Source: Rhodanobacteraceae bacterium (GTDB lineage: Bacteria; Pseudomonadota; Gammaproteobacteria; Xanthomonadales; Rhodanobacteraceae). From it: a stretch of DNA of 64,000 nucleotides. Below are positions 44,301-52,453 of this stretch, piece after piece. The DNA lies in assembly GCA_016790075.1 (NCBI GenBank), contig JAEUPP010000079.1, positions 124,001 through 188,000 of the forward strand. Direction: 5' to 3'. Made by a program: the position numbers and the translations under genes. The notes below the pieces were generated by a model. That model saw only the letters and a list, made by a program, of their open reading frames with translations, had not been told where the DNA came from and ran no database searches. How positions within the stretch are numbered: position 1 is the stretch's first letter; the number at the start of each line of letters is the position of its first letter.

Positions 44301-47300
44301 CGCCAGTGCGATTTCCGCAAGTGGCGTAGGCAGCATGCTGCTGTGGAATGGCTGCTGCGACCACCATTGAAGCAGCGCGTCGCCGTCGCGCGATGCCTCG
44401 ACTGGAGAAAGGACGAGCGTTGCGCCCGCGCACAAGGTCGGCCAGATGTCGATTACGCTCGCATCAAACGCGAGGCCGCAGACTCCGGATGCTAGACGGC
44501 CTGGTGCAAGATCAAGCTCGTCAACGAGCCAGTCAACGAGGTTACCGAGCCCGCGATGCGTGACTGGAATACCTTTTGGGCGCCCGGACGAACCTGACGT
44601 GTAGATGACATAGGCAACTTCACCCTGTCGATTGGTTACTTCTGTCTGCGTTGCAGCTGACGGATCAATCCGAACACGTCCGCCGCGCGTTAACGTTGCA
44701 GGCGCTTTGTCCGTTGCTACGAGTGCACGAGCAGCGCAATCGTCGAGCATCTGTACCAGGCGAGCTTCTGGCAGCGCCGGGTCCAGCAACAAATAGGCGG
44801 CGCCGGTCTTTAACACAGCGAGCAAAGCAACAATGAGGTCGATGCTGCGCGGAAGATGAATGCCGACTCTATCCTCCGCGCATATTCCGAGATCAATCAG
44901 TGCACCAGCGAGATTCACTGCGCGCGAGTTGATCTCAGCATACGTTGCACTGTCGTTGCGATGGCAAACGGCGACAGTGTGAGGCAGCAAAAACGCGTTT
45001 GCTTCTATGCGGTCATGAACCGTTTGCGGATCAGCACAGCGCCGCTTGCCGCATGATTCGTCTACTATTCGCTGCTTTTCAGCGGCATCGAGCAGCGGCA
45101 GTCGATTCAGTGTCAAAGAGCTATCGGTGACAAAAGCCGCCAAAAGGGTTTGCCAATGCCCAAGATAGCGTTCGATAGTGGTGCGGTCGAACAGGCTTTT
45201 TGCATACTCGATGCCGCCGCTGAGCCCGTCATCGGACTCCCACAGATACAGGGTAACGTCGAATTTGGCGCTTTTTCCGCTACGCAATAGCTGTTGTGAA
45301 ACGACTAAACCGTCGAGTGCTACGGTAATCGGCGCAACGCTCTGCCACGCTAATGCGACCTGGAATAGTGGTGTATAGGCGGCGCTACGCTCTGGCTTCA
45401 ATGCTTCGACGATTTGCTCGAAAGGAAGCTCGTGATGTCGCTGAGCCGCAAGCACTTCGTCGCGGCAACGCAAAACCAGCGAATGAACTGTGGGGTCGCC
45501 ACTCAGGTCAATCCGCAATGCGAGTGTGTTGGCGAAAAAACCAATCAGTCTTTCGGTTTCTTCATGGTTTCTGTTGGCTACCGGCGCGCCGACAACCAGA
45601 TCGGTTACACCAGACAGCCGTGATAGCAGTGCTGACCAGCTCGCCAGTACAGCGACAAACAGCGTTGTTCCTGCCTGCTCAGCAACTGCGCGAAGTCGTT
45701 CAGTGGTTGATGACGAAATCGCGCACTCGACGAAGTCGCCGCTAAAATCCTGCAGCGGAGCGCGCGGGCGGTCAGTTGGCAGTTCAAAAAGCGCCGGCGC
45801 GCCAGCGAGCCTCTCTTTCCAATAACGCGCATGATGCGCGAGCTGGCTTTCGGTGAGGTGATGCCTTTGCCAAATTGCATAGTCAGCATACTGAATCGGC
45901 AAGGCCGGTAGCGGAAGTGGCTCATGTCGCAGGGCGGCGGAGTAATGCATCTGCAGCTCACGTTGGAATAACGTGAGCGACCAACCGTCACATGCGATGT
46001 GATGCACTGTGATCGCAAGTACATGGTCCTGCTCGTCGACGCAGATTAACGCTGCGCGCAGCGGCGGATCCGACGCTAGATCGAAACGTATATCAATCTG
46101 TGCGTCGATTGCAGCACGCAGTGCGTCTTCGTCGTCACCGTCGACGCTGACTTCGGACAGCAAAGGCATGCTTGGCGCGGCGGGTAATATCTGCTGGTAT
46201 GGCTCGCCATCAATAAGCGGAAATACGGTGCGCAGCGCTTCATGACGCAGCAGTATCGAGCTAAACGCTTGCTGCAGTGCCTCTTTGTCCACGGGCCCGA
46301 AAATCCGCAGCACTAGTGGCATATGGTACGCACGACTCGCATCAGTGCTGGTCTGCGCAATGAACCAAAGTCGCTGTTGTGCGAATGACAGCGGTATTTG
46401 CGCACCTGGCTCTCGTTCTCGCGGCGCCGGCAACGGGGGTGCTTCGCTTTGGGCCACAACAGCGGCGAAATCAACGAGGATAGGACGAGCGAACAGCTCG
46501 GCAACACCGACTTCGATGCCAAGTCGTTTTCGAAGCCACGCGACTACCCGAACGGCGAGTAGCGAATGACCTCCAATGCGGAAAAAATCGTCATGGCGAT
46601 CAATCGTCCTGCCATCAAGCAGCTCGCTCCAAATTGCAGCGACGTCGCGCTCGACACCGGATCGAGGTATTTCCCGGAGCGGTCGCTCCGCTATCGCCGG
46701 TGGTGGTAGTGCATGCCGATCGAGCTTTCCGTTGGCATTCGCCGGCAACCGGTCGAGCGTGACATAGATACTCGGAACCATGTAACTCGGAAGAAACTGC
46801 AGCAGATGCTCGCGCAACGTGGCGGCTAGTGAGGTTTTTGCGCCTTCATCCGAAGGACATGGTGCGCAATAAGCAACAAGATGCTGTTCTGTACCAACGC
46901 GACGAAGCGCCACTGCAGCATCCGTAATCTGCGGATGTTCACGCAATTGTGTCTCTATTTCGGCAAGTTCGATCCGGTGACCATGGAATTTAATTTGCCC
47001 ATCGTTGCGCCCAAGATGATGCAATATCCCAGACTCGTCCCAGCGAGCCAGATCACCGCTACGGTACATGCGTTGCCCCGGCACAAAGGGGTCGCACAGG
47101 AAACGTTCGCGCGTGAGTTCATTGAGTCCAACATATCCGTGAGCAACACCTTCGCCAGCAATATAGATCTCGGCCGTAACTCCAACAGGAACCGGTTGGC
47201 CCGCTTCGTCGAGTAAGTAGATTCTCGTATTGGCAAGCGGTCTGCCGACGGCTTCGATAACGTCCAGTCCGACAGCATTTCGTTGTACGCGATGCAGCGT

Positions 47301-49703
47301 GGACCAAACAGTAGTTTCGGTAGGACCATAAACGTTCCACAGTGCTGCGACGCGTTCCGCGATGCGTAGAGCTAATTCGCGATGAAGTGGTTCGCCACCG
47401 CTAAGGGCGCGCAAGCCGGGTTCACCCGGCCAGCCGGAATCAAGCAGCATCCGCCACGTAGTAGGCGTTGCCTGCATGATGTTGATGGCCGACCTGCTCA
47501 GAACTCGTGCAAGTTGGCCCGGGTCATAGGCGGCTTCGCGATCGGCCACTACGACGCACGCAGCCTGCATCAGCGGAAGAAAGAGTTCGAGTACCGCAAT
47601 GTCAAACCCGATTGTGGTCAGCGCAAGCACGCGATCATCTTCGCGCAAGTCGAGTGCTTCGCTCATCGCTAGCAGCAGGTTCATCACGCTGCTGTGCTTG
47701 ACAATGACCCCCTTGGGCAAGCCTGTCGTTCCAGAAGTATAAATGACGTAAGCAATGTCATCTGGGTGCGGCAGCTGTGGCAGCCCCGAGTATTCCTGAC
47801 TGAGCAGCAGCAACTCATCAATGTTCAACACGAGGGCAGTGTCGGCGACGACATTGATAGCGATGTCGTCGCGACAGAGCAGGGCTGAAACGCCGGCATC
47901 ATTGATGATGAAGTCCCGTCGTGCGGATGGCAGCTGCAAATCGACTGGCACATAAGCCGCACCGCAGCGCATTGTTCCGAGCATGGCCGCAAGCATTGCC
48001 ATGCCGCGTTCTATGCAAATTGCTACAGTATTTCCTTTTCCAATGCCGCGTCCTGCCAACTGAGCAGCCACTCGAGACGTCGCCACGTCCAGTTCTGCAT
48101 AGCTCCAGCGCTCGTTTCCGTGCTCGACCGCGATAGCCGATGGCATTCGCTGCGCGTGATGGCTTAGCTTGTCGATGATCGTGAGCGATGGCAGTGGAAC
48201 GGTTGTAGCGTTCCATTCGACTAGCGCGCGGTGCCTCTCATCTGCCGTAAGTAGATCGACTGAAGACAATACTCGATTTTCATCAACGCAAAATGCTTCA
48301 AGTATTCTTATCCAGTAAGAAATAAACCGGTCTATGCTTGGTCTGTCGAATAATGAGCTTGCATACTCAGCGCCGATAGTAATTTCACCGGCGCTCTCCC
48401 ATATCAACAGCGCGATGTCTAGTTTGGCTGGGACGTTAGTAACGGTGCCGCCGTACAAGGCCAGTGGAGATGCTTGCTGAGGCAGCATGGCTGCAGTAGA
48501 GCTGTACTTTGCAATCAATCGATCGAGTGGATGCACCGCTAGTTCCGCAAACGAAATAGCTTCGTGCGTAGCGCCGTACCAGTTCAGTAGTGTTTGAAAC
48601 AGCGGGTTATAGGACAGGTTTCTTTCGACGTTTGCTGCATCAACTATGCGGTCGAATGACAGGTCTTGTTGCGCTGCCGCAGCGCGCAGGCTTGCCGCAG
48701 TTCTTGCTACAAATTCCGCGATCGTTGAGTCGTTTTCGGCTGCTGTGCGCACGGGTACAGTTCCGACGAAGCAGCCGATGACGTCACGATACTCCGCGAC
48801 GGTACGTCCAGATGTCGACACGCCGACTACGCTTTCGCTCCGTGCGTTAAGCCGTTGGAGCAGTGCCGCCCAGCCCGCAAGCAACACACCAAACAAACTC
48901 GCGCCGAGGCGATGGGCCAGCGCGCGCAGCCGTAGCGTCGAAGCTGCATCTATCCGAGCGTGTGTGAAGTCGCCAGCAAACTCATGTTGTGCTGCGCGTG
49001 GCCGATCGCTCGGCAGTGATGATTGAAGCGGCGCCCCTTGCAACTCGATTCGCCAGAACTGCTCTTGCTGTCGTAAGCGCTCCGACCAGTCATCCCGGCT
49101 TTGATGGATGACGACGTCGCGGAACGTTCGCGCAGGAGTGTGCCGAAGCGGCCTCCCTTCGACTAGATCGATATAAGCAGCACCAAAATCACGCAGAAAC
49201 AACTGCAGCGATGTACCGTCAAAAATCACATGGTGAACGTTGACGAGCAGTACATGATGATTCTGGCTACGCTTCAGCAGCTGTGCGCGAATTAGTGGAC
49301 CGCTGCCAAGGTCAAACGGTGAGAAAAAAGCATCGTCGATCAACGCATCAATCGCGCGTTGATCGGCGGTCGTAAGATCAAGCAAGTCGAGCTGGGGGAT
49401 GGACGCTCTATCATCGAACCGCAACTGCGGTTCGCCGTCAGCTTCTTCAATGCGCAGGTAAAATACATCGCGACACTCGCATGCCGCCCGGAATGCGTGC
49501 TGAAGCGCCGCAGGGTTCAACTCCCCCCGTAGCTGCAGCCCGGTCGAAATCACGTAGGCCGATGATGCTTGGGAGCTCAGTCCAGACAGAAACCAGATAC
49601 GCCGTTGCGCGTGCGCTAACGGCATTTTGAGAGGGAGTGAACTAGCTGGATTTGTGCCCTGAGTGCGGTGCGTTTCTGTACCGCCCTGGATGAGCTCTGT
49701 CAT
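38340..49703 (-). CDS. trimodular non-ribosomal peptide synthetase with internal methyltransferase
   Basis: 3787 residues. Order: C1 (about 27-470, HHVIFDG at 157), A1 (510-1000), PCP1 (Ser about 1047), C2 (1100-1545, HHIACDG at 1234), A2 (1560-2410) interrupted by a methyltransferase (about 1995-2345, VLEIGCGSG), PCP2 (Ser 2458), C3 (2510-2960, HHIVSDG at 2644), A3 (2970-3465), PCP3 (Ser 3514), thioesterase (GWSFGG, Ser 3640; His about 3762). My reading of the specificity pockets is DILQLGVVWK for A1 (Gly-like), DAIMAGLVVK for A2 (unknown) and DVWHVSLIDK for A3 (Ser). The methyltransferase sits where N-methylating domains insert. The starting C domain suggests an acyl starter or a donor in trans. 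The product would be acyl-Gly-(N-Me-Xaa)-Ser or a cyclised form. No MbtH-like gene is visible. Confidence 0.97.
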   Translation of the reverse strand: MTELIQGGTETHRTQGTNPASSLPLKMPLAHAQRRIWFLSGLSSQASSAYVISTGLQLRGELNPAALQHAFRAACECRDVFYLRIEEADGEPQLRFDDRASIPQLDLLDLTTADQRAIDALIDDAFFSPFDLGSGPLIRAQLLKRSQNHHVLLVNVHHVIFDGTSLQLFLRDFGAAYIDLVEGRPLRHTPARTFRDVVIHQSRDDWSERLRQQEQFWRIELQGAPLQSSLPSDRPRAAQHEFAGDFTHARIDAASTLRLRALAHRLGASLFGVLLAGWAALLQRLNARSESVVGVSTSGRTVAEYRDVIGCFVGTVPVRTAAENDSTIAEFVARTAASLRAAAAQQDLSFDRIVDAANVERNLSYNPLFQTLLNWYGATHEAISFAELAVHPLDRLIAKYSSTAAMLPQQASPLALYGGTVTNVPAKLDIALLIWESAGEITIGAEYASSLFDRPSIDRFISYWIRILEAFCVDENRVLSSVDLLTADERHRALVEWNATTVPLPSLTIIDKLSHHAQRMPSAIAVEHGNERWSYAELDVATSRVAAQLAGRGIGKGNTVAICIERGMAMLAAMLGTMRCGAAYVPVDLQLPSARRDFIINDAGVSALLCRDDIAINVVADTALVLNIDELLLLSQEYSGLPQLPHPDDIAYVIYTSGTTGLPKGVIVKHSSVMNLLLAMSEALDLREDDRVLALTTIGFDIAVLELFLPLMQAACVVVADREAAYDPGQLARVLSRSAINIMQATPTTWRMLLDSGWPGEPGLRALSGGEPLHRELALRIAERVAALWNVYGPTETTVWSTLHRVQRNAVGLDVIEAVGRPLANTRIYLLDEAGQPVPVGVTAEIYIAGEGVAHGYVGLNELTRERFLCDPFVPGQRMYRSGDLARWDESGILHHLGRNDGQIKFHGHRIELAEIETQLREHPQITDAAVALRRVGTEQHLVAYCAPCPSDEGAKTSLAATLREHLLQFLPSYMVPSIYVTLDRLPANANGKLDRHALPPPAIAERPLREIPRSGVERDVAAIWSELLDGRTIDRHDDFFRIGGHSLLAVRVVAWLRKRLGIEVGVAELFARPILVDFAAVVAQSEAPPLPAPREREPGAQIPLSFAQQRLWFIAQTSTDASRAYHMPLVLRIFGPVDKEALQQAFSSILLRHEALRTVFPLIDGEPYQQILPAAPSMPLLSEVSVDGDDEDALRAAIDAQIDIRFDLASDPPLRAALICVDEQDHVLAITVHHIACDGWSLTLFQRELQMHYSAALRHEPLPLPALPIQYADYAIWQRHHLTESQLAHHARYWKERLAGAPALFELPTDRPRAPLQDFSGDFVECAISSSTTERLRAVAEQAGTTLFVAVLASWSALLSRLSGVTDLVVGAPVANRNHEETERLIGFFANTLALRIDLSGDPTVHSLVLRCRDEVLAAQRHHELPFEQIVEALKPERSAAYTPLFQVALAWQSVAPITVALDGLVVSQQLLRSGKSAKFDVTLYLWESDDGLSGGIEYAKSLFDRTTIERYLGHWQTLLAAFVTDSSLTLNRLPLLDAAEKQRIVDESCGKRRCADPQTVHDRIEANAFLLPHTVAVCHRNDSATYAEINSRAVNLAGALIDLGICAEDRVGIHLPRSIDLIVALLAVLKTGAAYLLLDPALPEARLVQMLDDCAARALVATDKAPATLTRGGRVRIDPSAATQTEVTNRQGEVAYVIYTSGSSGRPKGIPVTHRGLGNLVDWLVDELDLAPGRLASGVCGLAFDASVIDIWPTLCAGATLVLSPVEASRDGDALLQWWSQQPFHSSMLPTPLAEIALAQGLFPATLRVLATGGARLTRHAPTQCGFRLLNLYGPAEASVVATFDTVESTGPITIGRPIPNTDAYVLDTLMQPQPAGVAGELYLGGAGISNGYFGLPELTARMFVADPFASDSGARLYRTGDRVRRLTDGRIEFLGRADDQIKLRGMRVELGEVEACLTALPTVREAFVVAAGLPASSRLVAYVSLTNNNTDEESRLNEWQRLYDENYCAPDPDVLFDFGGWNSSFTGDPIPIAEMRDWQNQTVDRIRALQPQRVLEIGCGSGLLLLALARDCARYVGVDFSNEALTNLQRKVERERIAGVELIQARADETDRFGSDLYDTIIINSVIQYFPDQLYLDHVVDAALARLAAGGRVFIGDVRNLLLAEHFHRSKSRYAAPSASVSELDRAAHESLRREKELLVAPGYFRALVEQQRVSEIQVLPKTSENRNELTTYRYDVVLHSAQPFLAHARYFDASGDPTTLARALDALADDSTLVAVIENIGNELVDGTSSDCQLRLSPAEAVAQLQSHGYCAEASWLGSDREGRFHLLIAKAAELIKCHDRLLTGRTEPPGASTNIPMQLANETRKTRELAAALGRLLPDYMVPAQFIVVPRLPLTPNGKVDRSALPLIDESVEHEFVAPSTHIETLLAEIWSDVLGCSPPGANAHFFELGGHSLAAVQVLARLRRTLTIEATLPDLFAHPVLSDFARLLERAGPADAVEPSAPISTERGSLSFEQEGLWFLSKLPGAAAAYNIVFGLRLHGHLSGSALARSLDGLLERHESLRTVFTEHDGRPKMRVLPPRACAVAIRRASHSADYATGLQDFIEDETDRHFNLESGPLFRVCVYAESDESHVLLFAMHHIVSDGWSTRVLLQDFAALYNAAAAGVAATLPPLTWQFADWALAQRQASARHTQHLASYWRAKLHGAPALLELAADRVRPTQQDFSGAFVSCRLDRTLSARVRATARRFGTTPFVVLLTSWALLLSRLSAQADIVVGTPSANRSRPEAQPLIGLLVSTLPLRLDLSGTPHLSELLKRVERCSLEAQQHQDIAFEKIVESVCETRSLAYNPIFQVMFAWQGGVTDVPLLHGATASLLHDCVPRHAKFDLSLNLADAVDGIHGGIEFASALFDVETIERYKDHWLTILSCVVNGADPTIDCIDVLSSDQRHRVLVEWNDTARDFPHDCCLHDLVRKQAQATPSAVALESGPEQLTYAQLEERADRLACHLRMAGVRSGSFVAVHISRSMPMIVAVLAILKAGGAYVPLDTTHPDARKIHVLDDCKPKWLLHAGEIPSLETLATIPLLIDVMAAMAESSLQESVVTQDSTELAYLIYTSGSTGLPKGVMLQHRSIVNRLTWMQRHFSIGPADVVLQKTALGFDVSVWEVFLPLICGARLVLAEQDSHRDPERIARVMREKRVTILHFVPSMLHLFLAQRGTLDFPHLRYVVCSGEELPPAVVEDCLRKLPGVEIQNLYGPTEASIDVSWHRCSPNHGAARVPIGRPIDNCRLYVLDAEHRLVPPGVTGELYIGGTPVARGYFNRPALNAERFLPDPFANDTREHMYKTGDQARWLPNGEIDFLGRNDAQIKLRGFRIELSEIESHLVRFPDVSEAAVALRRDVNGEAVLVAYWVAASITEGVNALMLRAHLAAVLPDYMVPALFVRMDQLPLNSNGKLDRNALPAPEAAHVATLTDTAPQGALEQRVAAAWHDVLGRQDVGRGDNFFSIGGHSLLTLRLCRRLEMDGLHVDIADIFRCPTIHSLADLLQRHEVETRSALVEIRSQGKESPLFLCHDGFGLVLYAHVLAPHLPDDVPLYGLATTVEEDEESASISLLAEHLLRVLRERQPHGPYRLAGWSFGGLLAYELATRLVDAGEQVDYLGLIDSYYRFDEPTTDERPADFAETPLHVAALEPARQQECLARHEIYALAARRYAARPLHLRVDLIKAQRCDFPAMQAYRGWERVLPLSALRVHEVDGCHFSMMTPPFITGTAAALAEGLQAAPR

Positions 49704-49766
49704 ATCCCCCCCGATTGTCGCGAGTCAGAAGCACTCAAGTGCGCTGGGGTAGGTATGGCCCAGCAT

Positions 49767-51659
49767 CTAGTTCCTTATGCCGTCAAGTACCGATTCTGTA
49801 ATTTGCTGTCTATCAGTAGGGTGCGGTCTCAGAGATCCGTCCTCGAATACAGCGACACGATCGCGACCACAGAGCTTCGCTTTGTACATCGCGTTGTCGG
49901 CGCAGGCGAGCAAATGGTTTAGCTCATAGCCAGCTTTCTTGGTTGAAGCGACGCCGAAGCTTGCCGACACCAGAAATTCACCGAGTACGCCGTCAGTGGC
50001 CGAAACAGTCACCGCTTTTCTCAATTGCTCGGCAAGGGAAACGGCTACCTGCTCGTTGGAGTCCGCAAGGAGAATTGAAAATTCCTCGCCGCCTAGCCGC
50101 CCAAAATGAGGATTAGAGCCTAAATATGATCTGCATGCAGCAGCAACCTTCCGGAGAACGTCGTCACCTGCCGCATGTCCGTAACGGTCGTTAATCAGCT
50201 TGAAGTAATCGAGGTCGAACAAGATGGCCACGGCTTCCTTGTTGTTGCGTCGACATTCTTCTAGTGAGCGCATCGACAGCTCAAGGAACCGCGACCGGTT
50301 GGCGATCCGCGTGAGGCTGTCGCGCTCCGATAGCGTTCGGAAGTAAATTTGTCTACGTTTCGTATAGAACGCCCATAGAAATACAAGAAGCAAGCCCGAT
50401 ATTAGCAGCGCAATATAAAGACGACTTGTTTCTGCTGCCTTTGCGCCTAGATCCTGTCGCAGCTGCAGAACCTGGTTCTTCTTGTTTAATGCTTCGATTT
50501 CCAATCGCGAAGCGAGTGCGCGATGCTTGGCCATTTGATAAGCCAAGGAGCGGGTTGTCTCATCATCCAGGCTCTGCCGATAGGCTTCGGCGTACTTTTC
50601 GTGGAATCCAAGTGCAGTTCTTGGATCGTCTCTTCTGACAGCAATTTGATAGAGCAATCGATAGGCGCCGATAAGGGAGTCAGTGACTTCGTTTGGCACG
50701 CGCTTGTCGATCGCACGCAATGCATAGCTGTGTGCTCTGTCAATTTCACCCAGGTGCCAATTGGCTTCGGCGAGGATGATATCGAATTCGGAAATCACCC
50801 GGAGATAGCGGGTGTTTTGCACTTCGTCGTAGTGGCGGTTGAGCAAATCAATCGCCTCGCTGTATCGCCCAGTATCAATGTACTGTTGCGCCTGAAAACC
50901 GCGAATGATATTCGCGAACACTACCTCACGGTGCTGATTGCATATCTGGAGCCCGAGTCGAATTTCTTCACCGTCTGCCTGTAGCTTTTTGAGCTTGTAC
51001 AGAGACTCCACTCGAAGTTCGCGCGCAATGCATTCGCCACGAAGGCCCTCGCGCTCCCTTAGCAGCGTAGTACTGTAGTCGAGCCCGAGTTCATACTGGC
51101 CTGCCTGATTGTTCAGCAATGCCGCCGCGTGAAGTCCTTGCTCGCGAGCCAGAGGATCGGTCGTATTCGCCATCTGTCCCACTAGCAGGTCGAGGTGTGT
51201 ATACGCCTCGAGGTAACGCTGCGCAATGCTTAGATTGCTAATCATGCTAGCCGTCGCTCGAAAGCGAAGCACGGGATCGTCAGAATTACTGACGACTGAG
51301 TTGTATAGCGGAATCGCGGCGTCATAGTCACCTGCGTAGCCACGCTCCCACCCTCGCAGATAGTTCAGGTATTGAACTTGCGGCTTCGTAAGAGTGCTTT
51401 GCTGCTCGCCGATAGATTGAACCATCCGGAGAAATTCCGGATAGTTCGAACTCTTTAGCGTGTCAGCCGTGTGCAGCTGCTGGTCGATGTCGATCGTTTC
51501 CGCCACGACAATCCTACTGACGGTGCAAAACACCGCCAGCAGGATAGCTACAGCGTAAAGGCCCGATCGCAGGCAGTAAGAATCCGCGCCGAGCTGGCGA
51601 GTGCCTTTAACCAGCGGCACACGCAGATCGCAGCATGCTGGAGCGGATTTCCTCGTCAT
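49767..51659 (-). CDS. TPR-repeat diguanylate cyclase (GGDEF)
   Basis: A 630-residue protein. A signal/anchor region (LYAVAILLAVFCTVSRIVVAETID) is followed by a periplasmic helical-repeat domain of TPR type (about 60-400). Next come a coiled segment, a membrane helix (LYIALLISGLLLVFLWAFYT) and a C-terminal GGDEF domain with DSLTRIANR, LFDLDYFKLINDRYGH and the active motif RLGGEEFSILLAD. It should make cyclic di-GMP. No RxxD-type inhibitory site stands out in the residues before GGEEF. The ATG at 51659 lies inside the borosin precursor gene (53-base overlap). A GTG at 51620 would still overlap and is an alternative. It is between the RiPP genes and the NRPS. Confidence 0.88.
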   Translation of the reverse strand: MTRKSAPACCDLRVPLVKGTRQLGADSYCLRSGLYAVAILLAVFCTVSRIVVAETIDIDQQLHTADTLKSSNYPEFLRMVQSIGEQQSTLTKPQVQYLNYLRGWERGYAGDYDAAIPLYNSVVSNSDDPVLRFRATASMISNLSIAQRYLEAYTHLDLLVGQMANTTDPLAREQGLHAAALLNNQAGQYELGLDYSTTLLREREGLRGECIARELRVESLYKLKKLQADGEEIRLGLQICNQHREVVFANIIRGFQAQQYIDTGRYSEAIDLLNRHYDEVQNTRYLRVISEFDIILAEANWHLGEIDRAHSYALRAIDKRVPNEVTDSLIGAYRLLYQIAVRRDDPRTALGFHEKYAEAYRQSLDDETTRSLAYQMAKHRALASRLEIEALNKKNQVLQLRQDLGAKAAETSRLYIALLISGLLLVFLWAFYTKRRQIYFRTLSERDSLTRIANRSRFLELSMRSLEECRRNNKEAVAILFDLDYFKLINDRYGHAAGDDVLRKVAAACRSYLGSNPHFGRLGGEEFSILLADSNEQVAVSLAEQLRKAVTVSATDGVLGEFLVSASFGVASTKKAGYELNHLLACADNAMYKAKLCGRDRVAVFEDGSLRPHPTDRQQITESVLDGIRN

Positions 51660-51891
51660 CGTCTTGTTTTTTCTCCGGCGCGTCGTCTTCGGCCGGAGCC
51701 ATGCCGCATATGACGTTTGCCCTCGCGCCTAGCAGTTGCTCAAGTCGCTGCTGATCTCGGGCGATCAGCGCGTCGCTGAGTTCCGGAGTCAGTTGCTCCC
51801 GCTGCACGGCGTTGCTTAGCTCGACCGCAGAAGCGCGAATTAAGCGGCTGTCGCGACCTACACGCTCAAGAAAGTCAATAACTTTGGACAT
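51607..51891 (-). CDS. split-borosin precursor peptide candidate
   Basis: The ATG at 51891 has AAGGGG six bases upstream and gives 94 residues. Residues 1-56 (MSKVIDFLERVGRDSRL, then ELSNAVQREQLTPELSDAL, then DQQRLEQLLG) have the helical layout of a borosin-binding domain, as in the SonA precursor of Shewanella. Residues 57-66 (ARANVICGMA) occupy the core position. An unusual acidic tail follows (PAEDDAPEKKQDDDEE), ending SSMLRSACAAG. The borosin-type N-methyltransferase is two genes upstream in the same operon. The start lies within the end of the GNAT gene (17-base overlap). The core limits and methylated residues cannot be read from sequence alone. Confidence 0.8.
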   Translation of the reverse strand: MSKVIDFLERVGRDSRLIRASAVELSNAVQREQLTPELSDALIARDQQRLEQLLGARANVICGMAPAEDDAPEKKQDDDEEIRSSMLRSACAAG

Positions 51892-52453
51892 GACTAACCC
51901 CTTGGTGACTGTTGCAGGTTTCAGAAGTGGCACGGAACCGCACGAATAGGCTCATTGATGCCGCAGCTCCCTCGGCAGCAGGCCTGACCAACGAGAAACC
52001 AGCGAGGCGAGCGACGCGCGCCGCGGCGAGATTGTCAGCACTAGCACGTCCGTAAAGACGGGCCAAGCCAAGCTCCGAGAACGCCCACGAAGCAACAGCT
52101 TCAAGGCCTTCGCGTGCCGCACCAGTCGCGTGTGCTCTCCGCCGTAGAATCAATCCAATTTCTGCGCACCGTTCACTTAGGTCGATGTCCCTAAGTGCGC
52201 AGATTCCGGCGCTCCAATTTGTTGCTCCATGAACAAGACTGAAGTAGATATGGCGCGGTGGCCGGTCGTGCGAGGCCACAACCGCGGCACGAAAACTTCG
52301 CTCTGCCTGTTCGCGCTGCAATGCCATACCAACGTGTCGCATTAGCCGCACATCCGTGTACAGCTCGCAGTAGAGCGACTCATCGTTCGCGGCTAACGGC
52401 GCGATACGCAACGACCCTGCTGTAGACGAGCACGTAGTAGTGGCGACGGTCAT
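51875..52453 (-). CDS. GNAT acetyltransferase of the borosin operon
   Basis: A 192-residue protein of the RimJ/RimL type. It has LRIAPLAANDESLYCELYTD at the N-terminus, then GICALRDIDLSERCAEIGLILRRRAHATGAAREGL with the acetyl-CoA loop, and LARLYGRASADNLAAARVARLAGF with the conserved Asn and hydrophobic end. It overlaps the methyltransferase by four bases (ATGA) and the precursor by 17. This coupling suggests that it acts on the peptide or on self-protection; the acceptor is unknown. Confidence 0.85.
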   Translation of the reverse strand: MTVATTTCSSTAGSLRIAPLAANDESLYCELYTDVRLMRHVGMALQREQAERSFRAAVVASHDRPPRHIYFSLVHGATNWSAGICALRDIDLSERCAEIGLILRRRAHATGAAREGLEAVASWAFSELGLARLYGRASADNLAAARVARLAGFSLVRPAAEGAAASMSLFVRFRATSETCNSHQGVSHVQSY

